Positions 1 to 7,376 of a DNA stretch of 14,805 nucleotides are shown here, one piece after another. The stretch is taken from NCBI GenBank assembly GCA_030430105.1, contig JAUIFW010000018.1, positions 1-14,805 on the forward strand, written 5' to 3'. This DNA comes from a bacterium (lineage in GTDB: Bacteria; Patescibacteria; Gracilibacteria; 1-14-2-50-48-13). Position numbers and translations under genes: made by a program. The notes below the pieces were generated by a model, which had not been told where the DNA came from, did not search any database, and was given only the letters and a program-made list of their open reading frames with translations. Each line of letters begins with the position of its first letter. Within the stretch, counting starts at the first letter, position 1.

Positions 1-13
1 GGAACTCCAGTAG

Positions 14-583
14 ATGGGGAGACAGCTCATAGGTGGTATTGATGAGGCTGGACGTGGAGCCTGGGCGGGGCCTGTTGTGGCTTCTTGTGTAGTTCTTACT
101 TCGGAGGAAGATGGACGGTATGATGACTCAAAGAAGCTTTCTCTCAAGCAGAGGGAGCTTCTTTATGAGCATATCATGCATCACCATGAGGTTGGTGTAG
201 GCGTAGCTACGGCAAAGGAGGTAGACGAGCTTGGTATCAAAAAGGCTACGCACATGGCAATGCAGCGAGCGCTTTTTGCCCTGACCACTACTCCTTCCCT
301 TCTGCGTATAGATGGAAACGATAAATTCACTTTTCCTATCTCCTCAGAGGATGTAGTACGAGGTGACTCCAAACATCAGGAAATTGCTGCCGCAAGTATA
401 ATCGCAAAGGTGCATAGCGATAGAATGATGGTGGAGTACGGAACTCAGTATGCAGGGTATGGGTTCGAAGAGCACAAGGGGTATGGAACAAAGGTGCACC
501 AGGAGGCTATCTCTCAGCTTGGGCCCTGTGAAATACACCGTATGTCGTACCGCCCAATTGCTCAGCCCACTCTCTTTCCATAA
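14..583 (+). CDS. rnhB: Ribonuclease HII
   Basis: RNase HII is a cytoplasmic endonuclease that cuts the RNA strand of RNA-DNA hybrids and starts removal of single ribonucleotides from DNA. The 189-residue protein has the family's normal short length. It opens with the signature GGIDEAGRG, which supplies D10 and E11. Further along are RIDG (D100), GDSK (D118), AAASIIAKV near residues 125-133 and the C-terminal HKGYGTKVH (154-162). D10, E11, D100 and D118 fit the DEDD catalytic set of the family. A stop codon in the same frame sits directly before the ATG (bases 11-13), so no earlier start is possible. That TAG may also end an upstream gene outside the window. There is no clear Shine-Dalgarno sequence. 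The next gene, ftsH, follows in the same direction after 60 bases but has its own promoter candidate. Confidence 0.96.
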   Translation: MGRQLIGGIDEAGRGAWAGPVVASCVVLTSEEDGRYDDSKKLSLKQRELLYEHIMHHHEVGVGVATAKEVDELGIKKATHMAMQRALFALTTTPSLLRIDGNDKFTFPISSEDVVRGDSKHQEIAAASIIAKVHSDRMMVEYGTQYAGYGFEEHKGYGTKVHQEAISQLGPCEIHRMSYRPIAQPTLFP

Positions 584-612
584 GCCACTCTTTTCTTTTC
601 TGGGCTATGTTC

Positions 613-618
613 TACAAT
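613..618 (+). promoter_or_regulatory. Candidate -10 box of ftsH
   Basis: TACAAT lies in the spacer between rnhB and ftsH. No good -35 box is seen 16-18 bases upstream, where the sequence is pyrimidine-rich. Transcription from this box would begin near base 625, about 19 bases before the ATG at 644. That leader length matches other genes here. It also argues against the TTG at 623 as the start, because that codon would lie at or before the transcript's 5' end. Confidence 0.5.
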
Positions 619-643
619 AGCTTTGTTTGTACTTAGAAACGGA

Positions 644-2518
644 ATGAAACAACCAAATATGAAGCCACCAAAGATGCGGCGATCCAACGGATTTCTTACA
701 CTACTTATTGTCCTACTTTTCGGTTTTGGACTCTTTTCTATGTTGAGCCCAAATGGTATGCCTGCAGGAGCTGAGGAGCTTTCTGTCACTCAACTTATAG
801 AGCGGGCGAAAACTGGAGAAATTGATACCATCAAAAAGGATGGGAATCGCCTTATTTCTGAAGATAGCGAGGGGCAGGCTTTTACCACCGTGATCCCTAT
901 GGGAGATTCTCTTCGAGATCTTGGTCTCCTGGAGGAAAATATTCAGGCAGTGGTGACCGTGGAGGACAACACCACTGAGAATTTGATCGCTGGTCTTCTT
1001 TGGCAGGTAGTACCGTTTGTGCTGATTCTTTTTCTTTTGTTCTTCTTCTTGAGGCAGGCTCAAGGAAGTGCGAACAATGCCTTTTCATTTGGGCAGAGTC
1101 GAGCGAGGCTTCATGATAAGACAAAGAATAAGACGACTTTCAAGGATGTGGCTGGTGCGCAGGAAGCCAAGGAGGACTTGGCTGACGTGGTGGATTTTCT
1201 GAAGAATCCAAAAAAATATGAAAAGATGGGAGCTAAAATTCCTCGTGGAGTTCTGCTCTACGGAGCGCCAGGTACAGGTAAGACCCTCTTGGCACGAGCT
1301 GTTGCTGGTGAAGCGGATGTACCGTTCTTTAGTATCTCTGGTTCAGAATTTGTAGAGATGTTTGTAGGTGTAGGAGCATCGCGGGTGCGGGATCTCTTTA
1401 AGAAGGCTAAGCGCAGTGCCCCATCTATCGTCTTTATAGATGAGATTGATGCAGTAGGTCGGCAACGTGGAAGTGGTATGGGAGGTGGACATGATGAGCG
1501 AGAGCAGACGCTCAATCAGATCCTTACAGAGATGGATGGATTTGAGGTGGGAACTAATGTGATTGTGATTGCCTCTACAAATAGACCAGATGTACTAGAC
1601 CCTGCGCTTATGCGACCAGGTAGATTTGATCGCCGTGTTGTGATCGATAGGCCAAGTGTTGAAGAGCGAGAGGCTATCTTGAAGGTACATGTTAAAAAGA
1701 AGCCATTGGCAAAGAGCGTGAAGCTTAATGAGATAGCTCGGAAAACGCCAGGATTTACGGGAGCTGATCTGGAGAACTTGCTTAATGAAGCAGCGATCCT
1801 TGCTGCAAAACGCAATCATAAGGAGATCTCGCAGAAAGAGATTCACGAAGCTATTGAAAAGGTTACCCTAGGCCCTGAGAAGCGTGCTTCTCGGCTCAAT
1901 GACTATGAGAAGGAGCTGACTGCCTTCCACGAACTTGGACATGCGGTGGTGGGAGCGCTTCTCCCCCATTGTGATCCAGTACACAAGATTTCTGTGATCT
2001 CTCGAGGGATGGCCCTTGGTGTGACATGGTTCCTTCCACCTGAGGATGTAAAACTACAGTCCAAGATCAAGTTTGAGCAGGAGATCCGATCCCTCTTAGG
2101 AGGTCGTGCTGCGGAGGAAGTATTTTACGGAAATGAGCATGTGACAACGGGTGCTTCTAATGATCTAGAGCGAGCATCACAGATCGCTCGTGATATGGTG
2201 ACCCATTACGGTATGACCGATGCTATTGGTCACATGGTGCTTGAGACAAAGAAGAATGTATTCCTTGGACGAGATCTTGGTGAGGAGAAGAACTATAGCG
2301 ATGTAACGGCTCAGGAAGTGGATAAGGCGGTGCGAAAGATTATCGATGATGCGTATGCAGAGACTGTTGCCATCGTTAAAAAGCATAAGGGGCTTATGGA
2401 GGAAATTTGTAAGGACCTTCTGAGGAAGGAGGAGATCCTAGAGGAGGAATTCCTCGATTACTTCAAGCAGCACAAGATTGAGGTGCCGAAGAAGATAAGT
2501 GTTGAAAGAGCGAAGTAA
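644..2518 (+). CDS. ftsH: ATP-dependent zinc metalloprotease FtsH
   Basis: FtsH is a hexameric membrane AAA+ protease that extracts and degrades misfolded membrane proteins and short-lived regulators. Numbered from the ATG at 644 (624 residues), there are two membrane segments at about 17-33 and 118-136, with a small external domain between them. The AAA module has Walker A GAPGTGKT (207-214), the FVG pore loop (240-242), Walker B FIDEID (D266, E267) and a second region of homology ending MRPGRFDR with arginine fingers. The peptidase domain has the zinc motif HELGH (429-433, the usual third residue being A) and a likely third zinc ligand D507 in the [11 protein letters not shown] block. The frame stays open back to a TTG at 623, but ATG 644 fits the promoter spacing better. 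The stop codon overlaps the terminator stem. A stomatin-like gene lies 2.7 kb away; SPFH proteins bind FtsH in other bacteria, but a link here is only inferred. Confidence 0.98.
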   Translation: MKQPNMKPPKMRRSNGFLTLLIVLLFGFGLFSMLSPNGMPAGAEELSVTQLIERAKTGEIDTIKKDGNRLISEDSEGQAFTTVIPMGDSLRDLGLLEENIQAVVTVEDNTTENLIAGLLWQVVPFVLILFLLFFFLRQAQGSANNAFSFGQSRARLHDKTKNKTTFKDVAGAQEAKEDLADVVDFLKNPKKYEKMGAKIPRGVLLYGAPGTGKTLLARAVAGEADVPFFSISGSEFVEMFVGVGASRVRDLFKKAKRSAPSIVFIDEIDAVGRQRGSGMGGGHDEREQTLNQILTEMDGFEVGTNVIVIASTNRPDVLDPALMRPGRFDRRVVIDRPSVEEREAILKVHVKKKPLAKSVKLNEIARKTPGFTGADLENLLNEAAILAAKRNHKEISQKEIHEAIEKVTLGPEKRASRLNDYEKELTAFHELGHAVVGALLPHCDPVHKISVISRGMALGVTWFLPPEDVKLQSKIKFEQEIRSLLGGRAAEEVFYGNEHVTTGASNDLERASQIARDMVTHYGMTDAIGHMVLETKKNVFLGRDLGEEKNYSDVTAQEVDKAVRKIIDDAYAETVAIVKKHKGLMEEICKDLLRKEEILEEEFLDYFKQHKIEVPKKISVERAK

Positions 2519-2543
2519 AAAGAGCGGCTAGGCCGCTCTTTTT
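2517..2543. terminator. Bidirectional terminator between ftsH and hrcA
   Basis: A perfect 12-bp stem (2517-2528 with 2532-2543) encloses the 3-base loop TAG. The core is AGAGCGGC/GCCGCTCT, flanked by A4 on the left and T4 on the right, so it can work as an intrinsic terminator in both directions. It overlaps the TAA stop of ftsH and lies 51 bases past the stop of the convergent hrcA. Its core resembles the terminator at 6125-6149. Confidence 0.93.
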
Positions 2544-2585
2544 AAATTAATAATTTTCTAATTATTAATTACTAATTATTAATTT
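2544..2585. repeat. AT-rich heptad array 1
   Basis: Six consecutive 7-base units start at the base after the terminator stem. The last four are CTAATTA, TTAATTA, CTAATTA and TTAATTT (2558-2585), and the first two are more degenerate. The array fills most of the space between ftsH and the convergent hrcA. No reading frame or RNA gene is seen in it. It shares its 7-base period and its position next to a hairpin with the arrays at 6031-6123 and 8385-8511. Confidence 0.75.
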
Positions 2586-2594
2586 ATTCCTCTC

Positions 2595-3290
2595 TTATTC
2601 TAGTTCTTTTCTTACGTGTTCTAGGGCTCCCATGTTGAAGGCGTAGTTCATTCGCTTTGGCCCCAGGATTCCTATGATTCCCTCCCCAAGTTGTGGGTTA
2701 TTGAAGGTGGTTGCTATCAGGGAGCAGCTTTGGATTTCCTCAATGGCGTTTTCTTCTCCGATAAAGACCTGAATATTTCGATCGATTTCTAGTCCTTCTA
2801 GAAGCTCAAGAAATCTATCCCTGTCCTCTAGGACCTGGACAACCGTGTAGGCCTCCATGGACTGGTGGAACTCTGGGCTTTTCAGCATATTTGAGAGGCC
2901 CAGGTAGTAGGCTTGATGTTTGTGAGGGATAGTCGCAAAACTTACGTTCGAGCATGTGCGTGCGAGGAGACTTGCAGCATAATACAGTCTATCCTCTGCC
3001 ACCTGCTTTCGCAGGGCTTCTACTGCTAGATCCCGCTGCGCTATGGCTCCTGGGACTTCCATAAGGTCATCTACGTATAGCCTGAAGCCCTTTGTGGTCG
3101 GAATTCTTCCTGCGGACGTGTAGGGTTGATAAAGGAGCCCTGATTTTTCAAGGCTTGCCATATCGTTTCTGATGGTTGCAGGACTCACGCCTAAATCCAT
3201 CTTTTCTAGAAGATACTTTGAGCCCACAGGTTCTGCGGACATGATAAAGCTTTCTATGATCGCTTTCAGGATATGGAATTTTCTCTGCAT
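2595..3290 (-). CDS. hrcA: Heat-inducible transcription repressor HrcA, short form
   Basis: HrcA represses chaperone operons (groESL, dnaK) by binding the CIRCE operator, and it needs GroEL to stay active. The N-terminal winged-helix region is well kept: EPVGSKYLLEK (20-30), VSPATIRNDMASLEKSGLL (35-53) and TSAGRIPTTKGFRLYVD (58-74). The C-terminal third is also recognisable: YYLGLSNMLKSPEF (128-141), VFIGEEN (175-181) and GILGPKRMNY (207-216). The protein has 231 residues, against about 340 in most bacteria. The missing part lies between residues of about 110 and 128 and corresponds to much of the central GAF-like and dimerising region. The two ends join without a frameshift, so this looks like a natural short form. 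It starts 5 bases after yebC and is almost certainly cotranscribed with it. No CIRCE-like inverted repeat is visible in the window. Confidence 0.93.
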   Translation of the reverse strand: MQRKFHILKAIIESFIMSAEPVGSKYLLEKMDLGVSPATIRNDMASLEKSGLLYQPYTSAGRIPTTKGFRLYVDDLMEVPGAIAQRDLAVEALRKQVAEDRLYYAASLLARTCSNVSFATIPHKHQAYYLGLSNMLKSPEFHQSMEAYTVVQVLEDRDRFLELLEGLEIDRNIQVFIGEENAIEEIQSCSLIATTFNNPQLGEGIIGILGPKRMNYAFNMGALEHVRKELE

Positions 3291-3295
3291 TGGCT

Positions 3296-4018
3296 TTACG
3301 CTACGGTACTAAAGAGTTCTTGGATATCATCGCTATCTTCCATGGCCTCAAAGAACTTACTGAGTTCTTCCATTGCTTGGTCGTCGAGCTCTGTGGTGGT
3401 TTTTGGTACGAAACCTATTTTTGAGTCCTTAATGGTGAGTCCCTCTACCCCTTCTAGTGCTTTATTTACCTGATGGAGTTCTTTCGGGTCTGTATGTACT
3501 TCCCAAAGATTTGTATCTAATTCTTTGTAGTCAACAGCTCCACTTTCCATGATTGCTAGTTCGAGCTTTTCGGTTTCCCCTTCATACTCCAGCTCTATGA
3601 TACCGCGTTTATCAAACATGAAGCTTACTGCTCCATTGTCACCCATGTTTCCTCCGTGTTTTGAAAAGGCATGTCTTACATGACTTACGGTTCGGTTTGT
3701 GTTGTCTGTGAGCGCTTTTACCATCACGGCTACTCCTCCAGGAGCATATCCTTCATAGTAACTTTCTGTAAACACAACCCCTTCGCTTCCTTCCCCTGTC
3801 CCTTTTTTGATAGCCTTTTCTATGTTGTCCTTTGTCATGTTTGCAGCTTTTGCTTTTGCAATGGCTGCAACAAGTGATGGATTCATATCTGGGTCTCCTC
3901 CTCCTTCTTTTGCTGCTACTGTGATTAGTCGCGCCATTTTGGTAAATACTGCACCTCGTTTGGCATCAACCAGCGCTTTCTTGTGCCGAATTGAATGCCA
4001 CTTTGAATGTCCTGACAT
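3296..4018 (-). CDS. yebC: YebC/PmpR family regulatory protein
   Basis: This 240-residue protein belongs to the YebC/PmpR (TACO1) family. Members were described as transcription regulators, and more recent work ties the family to translation of difficult, proline-rich sequences. The start MSGHSKWHSIRHKKALVDAK and the following RGAVFTKMARLITVAAKEGGGDP are diagnostic. So are NMTKDNIEKAIKKGTG (60-75), the YEGYAPGGVAV block and HAFSKHGGNMG. Length is normal for the family. The start is fixed by this conserved N terminus. No Shine-Dalgarno sequence precedes it. It is the first gene of a yebC-hrcA operon, and its own promoter candidate lies 30 bases upstream. No terminator is seen after manC upstream, so read-through from manC is also possible. 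Confidence 0.97.
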   Translation of the reverse strand: MSGHSKWHSIRHKKALVDAKRGAVFTKMARLITVAAKEGGGDPDMNPSLVAAIAKAKAANMTKDNIEKAIKKGTGEGSEGVVFTESYYEGYAPGGVAVMVKALTDNTNRTVSHVRHAFSKHGGNMGDNGAVSFMFDKRGIIELEYEGETEKLELAIMESGAVDYKELDTNLWEVHTDPKELHQVNKALEGVEGLTIKDSKIGFVPKTTTELDDQAMEELSKFFEAMEDSDDIQELFSTVA

Positions 4019-4047
4019 AGTCTATGCAAATACAAATGTGTGTCGCT

Positions 4048-4053
4048 AGTATA
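4048..4053 (-). promoter_or_regulatory. Candidate -10 box of yebC-hrcA
   Basis: On the minus strand this reads TATACT, the same hexamer found upstream of fusA and in the 13130-13137 promoter. Transcription would begin near 4041, giving a leader of about 23 bases before yebC. No convincing -35 box is seen. The region where one would sit overlaps the last bases of manC. Confidence 0.5.
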
Positions 4054-4076
4054 GCAGGATTACAGTATTTGGGAAC

Positions 4077-5150
4077 CTAGAGGCTGTCTGGTCTTCGTTT
4101 CTTTACTTCTTCGAGTACTGGCTTGATCTCTGGCGCCAAATCTGATCGAACAATGAGAAGTGCGTCGTCCGTATCGACTACGACGAGATTCTCTAGTCCA
4201 ACTCCGACTATGAGTTTATGTGGCTCACCGTGGATTAAGGTGTTTTTACACTGATCTGTGATCACATTACCTTGTTCTATCACTCCCTCTTTGTCTTTGC
4301 TTCGTTGCATGAGTACTTGCTTGAGCTCGTGCCAGTTTCCTACATCAGTCCAGCCTAGATCGTCACCAGGTACAACTGCGATTTTGTCCAAATGCTCTAT
4401 GATTCCAAAGTCGATAGAAGTCTTGGTGGTTTTACCGTAGCCTTCAGCCAAAGCCTGTTTATCACTGAGTTGTTCCTTGATGCTATCCAGAGCTACGTAT
4501 GTATCTGGAAGGTGGGTTTTGAAAAGGTTCCAAAACCCTCGAATATTCATCGCAAACATACCTAGGTTCCAGAGGTACTCCCATGAGGCTACATACTTTT
4601 TCGCGAGAGACAGCTCTGGTTTTTCTACAAACTGCTCTACTTGAAAGACACCTTCTTGTAGCTTGTTTGTGGTCATTTTGATATATCCAAACTGCGTGGC
4701 TGGATACGTTGGGCGCACTCCAAACACCGTAAGGGTTTCTGGATGCTCTTTTGTAAACTTGTCTGCCTTCTCGAGCATGGAGAGAAATTCATCTTCATTT
4801 TCAATCAGATGATCTGCTGGTAGAAAGAGTACACTTTCATCCTCCTTTGCACCTGCTTGGATGATGCTTAGCAGTGAGAGTCCAATAGCTGCTGAATTGT
4901 CTCGCTTCTCTGGTTCGGTGATAATGTTTTCCTTTGGAAGTTCTGCGAGTTGGAAGGTGATCTCGTCCACGAAATCTTGATTTGTGGATATGAAAATGTC
5001 CTTGGTTTCTACCATTGGTTGAAGACGCCTTACGGTCTGTTGCAGTAGAGAATAAGTATCTACAAGGCGGTGAAATTGCTTCGGCTTACTCGTTCGACTC
5101 AGTGGCCATAGGCGGCTTCCTCCCCCTCCACAAAGAATCACTATTTTCAT
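4077..5150 (-). CDS. manC: Mannose-1-phosphate guanylyltransferase
   Basis: The enzyme makes GDP-mannose from mannose-1-phosphate and GTP, supplying mannose-derived sugars for surface polysaccharides. The N terminus has the nucleotidyltransferase signature CGGGGSRLWPLSR (7-19) followed by the lysine-containing SKPKQF. Other family blocks are TEPEKRDNSAAIGL (79-92), LPADH (110-114, metal-binding Asp), FVEKP (174-178), WNLGMF (194-199) and GWTDVGNW (266-273). At 357 residues it is the single-domain type, lacking the phosphomannose isomerase cupin of bifunctional ManC/AlgA proteins. No phosphomannomutase or GDP-mannose-using enzyme adjoins it. The glycosyltransferase at 12118-13098 could use such a donor, but that is a guess. 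It is divergent from the SPFH gene. The name manC is by function; the sub-type is less certain. Confidence 0.93.
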   Translation of the reverse strand: MKIVILCGGGGSRLWPLSRTSKPKQFHRLVDTYSLLQQTVRRLQPMVETKDIFISTNQDFVDEITFQLAELPKENIITEPEKRDNSAAIGLSLLSIIQAGAKEDESVLFLPADHLIENEDEFLSMLEKADKFTKEHPETLTVFGVRPTYPATQFGYIKMTTNKLQEGVFQVEQFVEKPELSLAKKYVASWEYLWNLGMFAMNIRGFWNLFKTHLPDTYVALDSIKEQLSDKQALAEGYGKTTKTSIDFGIIEHLDKIAVVPGDDLGWTDVGNWHELKQVLMQRSKDKEGVIEQGNVITDQCKNTLIHGEPHKLIVGVGLENLVVVDTDDALLIVRSDLAPEIKPVLEEVKKRRPDSL

Positions 5151-5178
5151 ATCAGTTTAATCAAAAGCATGTGCAGCC

Positions 5179-5184
5179 ATACTA
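5179..5184 (-). promoter_or_regulatory. Candidate -10 box of manC
   Basis: On the minus strand this reads TAGTAT, about 29 bases before the manC ATG. It would give a leader near 22 bases, as for other genes here. The -35 match is weak, so the call rests on position and the -10 box. Confidence 0.35.
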
Positions 5185-5228
5185 GTTGGCGACTCGTTGC
5201 TTTGCAAACGGATCTTTGCTAGGCTCTG

Positions 5229-5234
5229 TATAGA
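5229..5234 (+). promoter_or_regulatory. Candidate -10 box of the SPFH gene
   Basis: TATAGA, preceded by TG, lies 16 bases before the ATG at 5251. Transcription would start near 5241. This supports ATG 5251 over the TTG at 5197, which lies upstream of the promoter. No good -35 box is placed at the right distance. Confidence 0.4.
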
Positions 5235-5250
5235 TTTTAACGACATTATT

Positions 5251-6009
5251 ATGGAAGTTTTCTTTGCACTACTCCCCCTACTCGTTGTTGTTCTTCCGAT
5301 CATGCTTCGGCAGGTCAATCAGTACGAGCGTGGAGTGAAGTTTACGCTAGGGCGATATACTAAGACGGTTAATCCAGGATGGCGCTTTGTCCTCCCTATT
5401 TTCCAGTCTTTGAAAAAGATTGATATGCGTATCAAGGCGGTGGATGTGCCTGACCAGGATACGATTACAAAGGATAATATTCCGATTAAGATCTCCGCGG
5501 TTGTCTACTATAAGGTGAAAGATGCTGCGAAGGCATATATTGAAGTAGAAAATTTCTATTATGCTATGTCTCAACTTGCACAGACTTCCATACGAAGTGC
5601 AGCGGGAGAGTATACTCTTGATGAATTGCTTACACAGCGAAAGGAAATCTCTGAATCATTACATCAGGAAATTGATGCAAGTACGGATAAATGGGGTATC
5701 GATGTGAGTGCTGTTGAGGTAAAGGATATTCTCCTTCCTGAAGCGCTTAAGCGAACTATCGCAAAGGCTGCAGAGGCTGAGAGAGAGAAAAAGGCTGTGA
5801 TTATTAAAGCTGAAGGTGATAAGATGGCTGCGAAGAACCTTGCGGAGGCTGCAAGAACTTTGCAGGAGTCACCAGGTGGTATGCACCTACGTACATTACA
5901 GGCGATCAATGACCTTTCTTCGGACCAATCCAATACAACGATTTGGATGCTCCCTATCGAGATGATGGATGGGATAAAGGCGCTTGGACAAGTTATGAAG
6001 AAGAAATAG
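5251..6009 (+). CDS. Stomatin-like SPFH/band 7 membrane protein (slipin type)
   Basis: Slipin or stomatin-type proteins form membrane-bound oligomers that scaffold microdomains and can modulate proteases and channels. From the ATG at 5251 there are 252 residues. A single N-terminal membrane anchor spans about 3-19. The band 7 domain follows directly, with YERGVKFTLGRY (25-36), NPGWRFVLPI (41-50) and VPDQDTITKDNIPIKI (66-81). The IRSAAGEYTLDELL block covers about 114-127. A charged Ala/Glu/Lys helix (about 168-205) is the usual oligomerising coiled coil. The frame extends to a TTG at 5197, but that extension precedes the likely promoter and is unlike the family. Bacterial slipin genes often sit with an nfeD gene; none is visible here. 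The last codons and stop lie inside a perfect 16-bp palindrome. Confidence 0.92.
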   Translation: MEVFFALLPLLVVVLPIMLRQVNQYERGVKFTLGRYTKTVNPGWRFVLPIFQSLKKIDMRIKAVDVPDQDTITKDNIPIKISAVVYYKVKDAAKAYIEVENFYYAMSQLAQTSIRSAAGEYTLDELLTQRKEISESLHQEIDASTDKWGIDVSAVEVKDILLPEALKRTIAKAAEAEREKKAVIIKAEGDKMAAKNLAEAARTLQESPGGMHLRTLQAINDLSSDQSNTTIWMLPIEMMDGIKALGQVMKKK

Positions 6010-6030
6010 GCCTTGGCCTATTTCTTCTTC
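5997..6030. terminator. Palindrome spanning the 3' end of the SPFH gene
   Basis: A perfect 16-bp inverted repeat (5997-6012 with 6015-6030) surrounds TT. The left arm consists of the last four codons, the stop and the first bases after it, so the coding end itself forms the stem. It is probably a transcript-end hairpin. However, it lacks an uninterrupted T tract: the right arm ends TTTCTTCTTC. The heptad array begins at the very next base. Confidence 0.7.
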
Positions 6031-6123
6031 CAAATGGCAAATTACAAATTACAGATATCAAATTGTAAATGGTTTGAACCAGTCTTTAATATTTGTGATC
6101 TGTCATTTGATATCTGATATTTT
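6031..6123. repeat. Inverted pair of heptad arrays 2a and 2b
   Basis: Array 2a (6031-6072) is six 7-base units reading CAAATGG, CAAATTA, CAAATTA, CAGATAT, CAAATTG and TAAATGG. A small palindrome, GGTTTGAACC (6071-6080), follows. Array 2b (6082-6123) is six units of the same type in the opposite direction; read on the minus strand they include CAGATAT, CAAATGA, CAGATCA and CAAATAT. A perfect 12-base inverted match links 6052-6063 and 6105-6116. The pair fills the whole space between the hairpin at 5997-6030 and the terminator at 6125-6149. Confidence 0.85.
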
Positions 6124-6124
6124 A

Positions 6125-6149
6125 AAAAGAGCAGCCTGGCTGCTCTTTT
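6125..6149. terminator. Terminator of the wall-hydrolase operon
   Basis: An 11-bp stem, AAAAGAGCAGC/GCTGCTCTTTT (6125-6135 with 6139-6149), encloses the loop CTG. It lies next to the stop codon of the gene ending at 6151. On the minus strand the stem is followed by T-rich sequence, so it is an intrinsic terminator for that operon. It can also act on the plus strand. Its core is close to that of the terminator at 2517-2543. Confidence 0.92.
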
Positions 6150-6150
6150 A

Positions 6151-7323
6151 TTATGCAAAGTCTTTCGGCATAAATACCCGGGGTTCATCCCATACATTTT
6201 TAAATGTGTATTGCTGAAATTTGTGATCACTGGATTCCATTCCGTTTCCAAGTGCAATGGAAATATGTCCATGTGGCTTTCTCTGATTTCTTCCCCAAAC
6301 TACGATTGCTCCCTTAGGTAGCCTTTTTAGCGCTTCATAATCTGCATCGCTTTTATCTGGTCTTTTGGGGAACTTAAGACCGATGTTGTTTGTTACTTCT
6401 GTGAAGAAGTTTGGCTTTGCAGCTAGTTGATCTGCAGCCATGTAAGCTGATCCTCCTGTTACGAATCCGTTGTGGCCTAGTGACGTGAGTGACCTCCAGA
6501 CACCATTGTAACAACGTCCGAGAGAGCGTGCCCCACCCATGTTTGCAGCCGTGGCTTCTGCTGCTTTTGCTAGCTTGTTTCCAGTTTTGTTTGGCTTAAT
6601 GACGCTGTTTACAATTTCTATTCCATCCTCCGTACCATTTGGCCCTGTTTCCGCGCTGGGGTCCCCATCGTTTCCTGCATGTTCTTCTTCTGATACTGGG
6701 ATACTATCAATATTTGCATAATACACTCCTCCTGCCACCTCAAGTGGCTCGCGATTTGCGATGAGGATATCATTGATAGCTAAGTAGTCTTCTTTTTCTT
6801 GCTCGCTTAGACTTTCTGGATCCCTTATTGCTTTTTCTAACAAGCTTTTGTAGTCGCTCAGGGTTTCTGTATCGACAGTTTCTCGCTTTCCATAGTCTTT
6901 GTAGATTGGTTTCCCCTGTAGTGCAGTAACCACCTTTGTAAACTGTGCGTGCCGAAGTACATAGTTTTTGTTCTTATCTGTTACTTCTATATCCAACTCT
7001 GCATATATTTTTGTAAGTTGTGCAGTTATTTCTACATCACTTAGTGAAGTAGTAGATTCGTTGCTTTCGTTACTTTTTTTGGTGCCCTCTGTTGTAGCAT
7101 TCGGCTCATTTTTTTCACCGTCTTCAGTTATAGCATCAGTTGCTACTTTTACTCCTGCAAGTTTCGCTGCAGATCTTGCAGCTTTTGCTAAGTCTGACAG
7201 TTTGTCCTTAGACTCACTTTTCGTTCGATCCTTTTTTATGCTGTCAGCAAGGTTTTTAAGTCCTCTAGAAGTATCTGGCGTAGTTACTTCTGGATGACTG
7301 GATGTTTCCGGTGTGTTTGGCAT
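6151..7323 (-). CDS. Probable CHAP/NlpC-like cell-wall amidase or peptidase
   Basis: The 390-residue protein ends in a domain that looks like a papain-fold peptidoglycan hydrolase of the CHAP/NlpC group. It has GRCYNGVWRSL with the likely nucleophile C271, a stretch ending SAYMAADQL (292-300), and LPKGAIVVWG (335-344). PHGHISIALGNG (350-361) follows, with the likely catalytic H353. Such domains cut amide bonds in wall peptides. The first 100 or so residues are polar, rich in Ser, Thr, Lys and Glu, and probably disordered. Residues about 97-205 form an unrecognised charged, mostly helical region. There is no signal peptide or membrane segment, which is unusual for a wall enzyme. It follows the lysozyme-like gene by 53 bases in the same direction, and a terminator sits directly after the stop. 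The fold assignment is by motif spacing only and needs a profile search. Confidence 0.68.
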   Translation of the reverse strand: MPNTPETSSHPEVTTPDTSRGLKNLADSIKKDRTKSESKDKLSDLAKAARSAAKLAGVKVATDAITEDGEKNEPNATTEGTKKSNESNESTTSLSDVEITAQLTKIYAELDIEVTDKNKNYVLRHAQFTKVVTALQGKPIYKDYGKRETVDTETLSDYKSLLEKAIRDPESLSEQEKEDYLAINDILIANREPLEVAGGVYYANIDSIPVSEEEHAGNDGDPSAETGPNGTEDGIEIVNSVIKPNKTGNKLAKAAEATAANMGGARSLGRCYNGVWRSLTSLGHNGFVTGGSAYMAADQLAAKPNFFTEVTNNIGLKFPKRPDKSDADYEALKRLPKGAIVVWGRNQRKPHGHISIALGNGMESSDHKFQQYTFKNVWDEPRVFMPKDFA

Positions 7324-7376
7324 TGTGTGTTTAGCTATGTTGGTATTTGTTACTTTTGAGGTTTCTATTTGATTAT

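Noticed and set aside
623..643. TTG start adding seven residues to FtsH
   Set aside because: The predicted transcript start lies near 625, so the TTG would be outside or at the very end of the mRNA. ATG 644 is preferred.
2595..4076. CIRCE operator near hrcA
   Set aside because: I looked for the TTAGCACTC/GAGTGCTAA inverted repeat around yebC-hrcA and elsewhere and saw none.
5197..5250. TTG start adding 18 residues to the SPFH protein
   Set aside because: The extension lies before the candidate promoter and puts a polar stretch ahead of the membrane anchor, unlike the family.
6031..6123. Possible CRISPR array or direct-repeat cluster
   Set aside because: The units are only 7 bases, contiguous and degenerate, with no unique spacers of 25-40 bases and no cas genes.
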